Positions 7,052 to 10,279 of a stretch of 10,279 nt of DNA are shown one piece after another (the stretch's first letter is position 1; each line of letters begins with the position of its first letter). The notes under the pieces were generated by a model. That model made no database searches and was not told the origin of the DNA. It worked only from the letters and a program-made list of their open reading frames with translations. This DNA comes from Thermomicrobiales bacterium (lineage in GTDB: Bacteria; Chloroflexota; Chloroflexia; Thermomicrobiales; UBA6265): positions 1 through 10,279 of the forward strand of contig JAICJJ010000052.1 of the NCBI GenBank assembly GCA_025928535.1, read 5' to 3'. The translations under genes were made by a program, and so were the position numbers.

Positions 7052-7197
7052 GTCCCGATTCGGCGGCCCGGTCGGTCGCCGTTCGCGCCGCTGGCTGTCG
7101 CGGTGAAGCCCTTGCCGCAGCCGGCCTAGCGGCAGTCGTCGAACTGCAAGCCGAGCGTCCGCTTCCCGGTCGAGACGTGGGCATAGCCGATGACCAG
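7048..7197 (-). pseudogene. Remnant of a serine recombinase (resolvase/invertase) N-terminus
   Basis: Translated from 7194 downwards, the minus strand gives VIGYAHVSTGKRTLGLQF, then DDCR, a TAG stop (7128-7126), and AGCGKGFTATASGANGDRPG. This tracks the start of Tn3/gamma-delta-type resolvases (GYARVST...AGC..IFTD.ASGA..DRPG) on both sides of the stop. The catalytic serine of the ARVS motif is kept, but its neighbouring catalytic arginine is His here. About 45 of roughly 185 residues remain. The similarity ends at DRPG, close to the regulator's -35 box, and the frame closes with TGA at 7050-7048. It cannot make an active enzyme. It marks a former transposon or invertible element. Identification rests on motif order, without a database search. 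Confidence 0.75.
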
Positions 7198-7206
7198 GGA
7201 TCTTTC

Positions 7207-7256
7207 GTCTCGAAACGTATCTGGCATTGCACCTATCGAAATCCTGATTTCGAGAC
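7207..7256. repeat. Inverted repeats resembling a resolvase res site
   Basis: GTCTCGAAA (7207-7215) is repeated inverted as TTTCGAGAC (7248-7256), 32 bases apart. Overlapping the right arm is a tighter palindrome, CGAAATC/GATTTCG (7237-7243 with 7246-7252) with a two-base centre. The block lies about ten bases upstream of the resolvase remnant's first codon, where Tn3-type res subsites are normally found. A res origin is inferred from this placement and from the inward-facing TGTCTCGAAA-like half-sites. Confidence 0.45.
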
Positions 7257-7470
7257 AAGTTGTGCGACAGCCGCTCCTGCGCCAACCTCGGCGGGCGGCG
7301 ACCCGTCGCCAGTTGTCCCACAAGGGGTCCTTTTTGACACACACGACGGGGATTCGCGGCACGGGACACCGCCTTGTGCGCCTATCCGTTCCGCCCGCTC
7401 TGGGGCTCGTGTCGCCTATGGCATCGTGGCATCACCCACCGGCGGACATGTGGCGACGATCGGGATGCTC
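7257..7470. other. Gene-free stretch between the recombinase scar and the fusion gene's 3' end
   Basis: No convincing coding region was found on either strand; the open frames here lack recognisable motifs and good ribosome sites. It probably holds decayed mobile-element sequence plus the 3' flank of the minus-strand fusion gene. A short AAGG/CCTT stem followed by T residues (about 7322-7335) is too small to call a terminator. Confidence 0.4.
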
Positions 7471-9624
7471 TCAGCCGAAATCGGCGACGTCCAGGTAGAG
7501 CTGGAGGGTGCCGGTCTGAGGTTCGGGCTCATCCAAGAGGATCAGCCCCGCTGGGACATCTCCGTCGCGCGCGTCATACGCCGCCAGATCGAAGTTGCCC
7601 TGCAGAGTCCAGTGATCGAAGGCCATCGGCAAGCTCGCGCCGACCAGCGGGTCGGGGTCATCTATCAACCCGAAGTGCAGATGGGGGCCGGACGAATTGC
7701 CCGTGTTGCCCAGCCGCCCCAGGACCTGGCCAGTCGTCACCTGATCACCCACCGCCACCGTGATGCTGCCTGGCTGCAGATGCGCGTAGTAGGCGTAAAC
7801 CCCCGGGGCGATCTCCAGGGTAATGGCGTTGCCGCCGAAATCCTCAGGCGTGGTGACGTGCGTGACCGGCTGCTGCGGAATCTGCTCAGGATACCCCTCA
7901 TGGACGGCCACCACGGCGCCGTTGGCGACCGCGAGGACCTCGGCCCCGAAGCCGTACCAGTCCTCGGGCCGCGCCCCGTCGCCGGCAAACGGCTGGCCAT
8001 CGCGCAGCCGCGCAAAGTCGATGGCAAACGTCTCCGGCTTGCCGATCCGCGCGCCGCCGACCGGGACGCGCACTCCGCGGTGGATCGACGCCGCCGCGCA
8101 GCAGCCGCTGTTGGCCAGCCACCCATCGCCGCGCAGCGGCGGGGCGAGGATCGTGGTCGGACGGGGATCGACAGGCAACTGCGGTCCGTCGATCCCAAAG
8201 CTGCCGATCAGCGAACGCACCGGAGCATCGGGGGCCACTTCATACGTGATGCGGTGGTCCAGGCGCTCCACCGCCCGATCCGGTGGGACCGTCACGTCCA
8301 TGACCACCGCCACCGTGCCCGAGGCGGGGATCGCCGCCGTTGGGGTCCGGCCGATCAGTGGCTGCGTCGCCGTGACCAGGGCGTCGCCATCGAGCTGCAG
8401 CAGCGGCTCGCCATCGGAAGCCAGGACCGCAATCGACGTCAGCGTGACCGGCGCGGTGAACCCGTTGGTCACCAGCAGGTCGTATTCCAGGTGGTCGACC
8501 CCGTCGCTCCCGGGCACGCGCAACGGATCGTTCGTTGCCGAGACGACGATGGCGGTCGACTTCACGCCCGCCGCGGGCGAGGCGGCCGGGGTCGCGTTCT
8601 GCGCCTGTCCGCTCGTTGGATTCGTTGCACAACAGGAGGCCAGATCATACCAGGTGTCCGGGTGGCGGACGCCTTCCACCACCTGCCGAATCGCCTCAAC
8701 GACCAACTCGGGCTGATCCTGGTGGATGTCGTGGCCGCTCTGGCTGGCCACGAAGAAGCGCGCCTGCGGCACGAGGGTGGCCAGACTTTCGGAATTCGCC
8801 CGATAGACCGCTTCCAACTCGGCGGCGGTCAACCCGTACGGCGCCAGGATCTCCGCCGGGAGGTCGAACGGCCGGCCATGAGCGAGGACGGCCAGGGGCA
8901 TCGGCGGCAGCGGGGAGGCCGCGACGGCCGCGCGCACCACGGCGTTGTCCGCGTAGTAGTCGACCGTCTCCTCATCGCCATAGCCCGCAAGCGGGACGAC
9001 CGTGGTTGAGCCCAATGCCTGATTGAGCCGCACCAGGGCCGCCCAGCGCGCCGGGGGCAGCAGGGTTTCCACCCGCTCCGAGTAGGCATCGACGAGGACC
9101 AGGCCGACGACGTCGTCGGGATAGGTGGACGCATACAGCCGCGCCAGGAAGCCGCCCCACGAGTGGGCCGCCAGGACATAGGGGCCCGGGATCGCGGCCG
9201 CCTGCAGCAGCGCATGCAACTCGACCACCGCCTCCGGGGTAGTCCGGGGCTGGGCGACGGGATCGCTGCGGCTGACGAGGAGATCCTCGCCGCTGGTGGC
9301 GACGGCGCCGGGGCGGTCGTAGGTACAGACGCGGGTGGTCTCGGCCACGCCGGGCAGAACCATCGTTCGTGGCGCGTCCGGGTGGAGGAGATCGTCCGTC
9401 CAGTAGCGGCCAGAGGAGCGGTAGCCGGAGATCAGCACGACGGTGGGACTGCCCTCACCGTGGCACTCTAGGTAGAGCTTGCGGCCACCGATGTCGACCA
9501 GCCCGGCGAAGTCCCCGCGGGCCGGGACCGGTGACGCCACGGCCGGGGTGGCGGATTGCGCCAGGGCCGGGATCGGCCGCGCCAGCAGCAGGACGAGCAA
9601 CACGAGAACGGGGGTGATGCGCAT
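7471..9624 (-). CDS. Secreted alpha/beta hydrolase fused to an M23 peptidase domain
   Basis: This 717-residue exported protein joins two enzyme modules. Residues 1-22 are a clear signal peptide, followed by an Ala/Pro/Ser linker. Residues 38-333 are an alpha/beta hydrolase, with nucleophile Ser155 in AHSWGG, His298 in SQSGHD and probable acid Asp179 (LVLVDA, conserved in the paralog). Its substrate is unknown; esterase-like activity is likely. A low-complexity linker (334-353) leads to a beta-rich domain (355-490) and an M23/LytM domain (about 500-665). The M23 part has Asp536 in FAIDF, YAHL (613-616), and His648/His650 in GPHLHF. The usual first zinc-ligand His is Thr532, so metal binding is doubtful. 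If active, it would cut peptidoglycan peptides. The ATG at 9624 follows a perfect AGGAGGT with a five-base gap. The hydrolase part is paralogous to the neighbouring upstream gene, which stops where this one continues. Confidence 0.9.
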   Translation of the reverse strand: MRITPVLVLLVLLLARPIPALAQSATPAVASPVPARGDFAGLVDIGGRKLYLECHGEGSPTVVLISGYRSSGRYWTDDLLHPDAPRTMVLPGVAETTRVCTYDRPGAVATSGEDLLVSRSDPVAQPRTTPEAVVELHALLQAAAIPGPYVLAAHSWGGFLARLYASTYPDDVVGLVLVDAYSERVETLLPPARWAALVRLNQALGSTTVVPLAGYGDEETVDYYADNAVVRAAVAASPLPPMPLAVLAHGRPFDLPAEILAPYGLTAAELEAVYRANSESLATLVPQARFFVASQSGHDIHQDQPELVVEAIRQVVEGVRHPDTWYDLASCCATNPTSGQAQNATPAASPAAGVKSTAIVVSATNDPLRVPGSDGVDHLEYDLLVTNGFTAPVTLTSIAVLASDGEPLLQLDGDALVTATQPLIGRTPTAAIPASGTVAVVMDVTVPPDRAVERLDHRITYEVAPDAPVRSLIGSFGIDGPQLPVDPRPTTILAPPLRGDGWLANSGCCAAASIHRGVRVPVGGARIGKPETFAIDFARLRDGQPFAGDGARPEDWYGFGAEVLAVANGAVVAVHEGYPEQIPQQPVTHVTTPEDFGGNAITLEIAPGVYAYYAHLQPGSITVAVGDQVTTGQVLGRLGNTGNSSGPHLHFGLIDDPDPLVGASLPMAFDHWTLQGNFDLAAYDARDGDVPAGLILLDEPEPQTGTLQLYLDVADFG
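8650..8694. repeat. Conserved segment shared by the two hydrolase genes (copy 1)
   Basis: These 45 bases match 9793-9837 in the same orientation with two mismatches. They encode the C-terminal helix EAIRQVVEGVRHPDTW of the first hydrolase domain. The match reflects a tandem gene duplication, not a mobile repeat; identity drops on either side. Confidence 0.8.
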
Positions 9625-9728
9625 GGAACACCTCCTCTGGTTTCGTCAACCGCGCTCGCGACCCCGTGCCGATCGCTGCCGTCGTCGCTGGCGACAAGCG
9701 CGTTGGGTTCGGGTTTCGGAACTCATGC

Positions 9729-9734
9729 AATATA
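9729..9734 (-). promoter_or_regulatory. Possible -10 box for the fusion gene
   Basis: TATATT on the minus strand (five of six -10 matches) lies in the 138-base gap between the two hydrolase genes. It is about 105 bases before the fusion gene's start. No good -35 is seen. Such an AT island in GC-rich DNA suggests separate transcription, but read-through from the upstream paralog is equally possible. Confidence 0.3.
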
Positions 9735-9762
9735 CGAGTGATGCCCTGCTGGTTGCCGTGCC

Positions 9763-10279
9763 TTATCCCGCGCAGCAGGACGTGAGGTCGTCCCAGGTGT
9801 CCGGGTGGCGCACGCCTTCCACCACCTGGCGAATCGCTTCGATGACCAATTCGGGTTGCTGCAGCTGGATGTAGTGCCCGCTCTCGGTGGCGATGACGTG
9901 GCGCGCCCCCGGCGCCAACGCGGCCAGCTCGTCCTGCAACGCCTGCCACACCGCATCAAACGTCTGCCACGGAAAGTCTGGAGGCAGCGCGGCTCGCAGC
10001 TCAGGCGGAGCCTCGGTGCCCGCCGGAACGCCGCGGGTGAGAACGACCAGCGGCAGCGGCGGCAACGGGTGGGCGGCGGCCGCCGTCTGCAGTTCGGCAA
10101 AGCTGGCATCGAAGTCCATCCACTCGCGCTCAGGATCGTCAGGGCGTCCGGCCTGCACTTGCTGCAGAGCCGCCCACTGCGCCGCCGTCAAGACGGCCTG
10201 GAACCGAACGTTCTGCTCCTCATGGCTGGCATCGACGAGCACCAACCCGACGACCTCATTCGGGTAGGTGGCCGCATAC
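9763..10279 (-). CDS. Alpha/beta hydrolase, 5' end beyond the window
   Basis: This gene runs off the right edge, leaving the C-terminal 171 residues. The visible part begins YAATYPNEVVGLVLVDAS, which is strand 6 of the fold with the likely catalytic Asp. It continues through a cap region, strand 7 (PLVVLTRG), and the catalytic His in TESGHYIQ. It ends EAIRQVVEGVRHPDTWDD followed by LTSCCAG and a TAA stop. The Ser nucleophile lies outside the window. It is a close paralog of the downstream hydrolase-M23 fusion gene but has no M23 extension. A signal peptide is expected by analogy but cannot be seen. The TTG at 10245, which could be taken as a start, is internal to the conserved LVLVDA strand. 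Confidence 0.88.
   Translation of the reverse strand, partial: YAATYPNEVVGLVLVDASHEEQNVRFQAVLTAAQWAALQQVQAGRPDDPEREWMDFDASFAELQTAAAAHPLPPLPLVVLTRGVPAGTEAPPELRAALPPDFPWQTFDAVWQALQDELAALAPGARHVIATESGHYIQLQQPELVIEAIRQVVEGVRHPDTWDDLTSCCAG
9793..9837. repeat. Conserved segment shared by the two hydrolase genes (copy 2)
   Basis: This is the partner of 8650-8694, with 43 of 45 bases identical. It encodes the same EAIRQVVEGVRHPDTW helix near the C-terminus of the upstream hydrolase. Across the wider 90-base alignment (8626-8715 against 9769-9858) I count 74 identities by eye. Confidence 0.8.

Noticed and set aside
7322..7335. Short stem followed by T residues as a plus-strand terminator
   Set aside because: The stem has only four pairs and no plus-strand gene ends nearby.
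7045..9009. Long plus-strand open frame of 654 residues
   Set aside because: It lies antisense to the hydrolase-M23 gene, is rich in Arg, Gly and Asp with no domain pattern, and has no ribosome site. Long antisense frames are expected in GC-rich DNA.
8626..9858. Repeated segment read as an insertion sequence end or CRISPR-like repeat
   Set aside because: The similarity follows the shared coding frame of two paralogous proteins and fades outside it, so gene duplication explains it.
7471..10279. Possible foreign origin of the hydrolase genes from a shift in codon style (fewer TTG leucines than in mutM)
   Set aside because: The impression comes from a partial hand count and the difference is modest; a full codon-usage comparison would be needed to claim transfer.

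Overview
This is a GC-rich bacterial window with seven genes or gene parts, one decayed recombinase and several candidate control sites. The best guess for the source is Chloroflexota, class Thermomicrobia or a relative. That rests on the high GC content, free use of GTG and TTG starts, a secreted protein whose mature part opens with an Ala/Thr/Pro/Ser stretch typical of that group, and an ArsR regulator with a long N-terminal domain. No rRNA or marker gene confirms it.

Left part (1-5805), housekeeping and signalling. A membrane-bound, three-PAS sensor histidine kinase (minus strand, ends at 87) is followed by a strong hairpin. Divergent from it lies a short two-gene unit: a 107-residue protein of unknown function with a TTG start, then mutM (Fpg), the 8-oxoguanine DNA glycosylase. 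mutM meets a class II, SIRT4-like sirtuin tail to tail, and the two overlap by 4 bases. Divergent from the sirtuin is a small Arg/Ala-rich helical protein. A perfect 12-base palindrome sits in a promoter-like setting between them.

Middle part (5806-7470). A 386-residue regulator with a C-terminal ArsR winged helix is read on the minus strand, behind a perfect -35 box and a palindrome that could be its own operator. Immediately upstream, and overlapping that -35 box, lies the broken N-terminus of a serine recombinase (resolvase). It has an in-frame stop and a lost catalytic arginine, and it is preceded by inverted repeats resembling a recombination (res) site. This is a scar of a mobile element.

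Right part (7471-10279), secreted enzymes. Two tandem minus-strand alpha/beta hydrolases are paralogs; the upstream one runs off the right edge. The downstream copy carries a signal peptide. At exactly the point where its sibling stops, it continues through a low-complexity linker into a beta-rich domain and an M23 (LytM-type) peptidase domain. This hydrolase-M23 fusion is the most unusual object in the window. No CRISPR array, phage module, defence island, tRNA or rRNA is visible, and no complete new system can be claimed.
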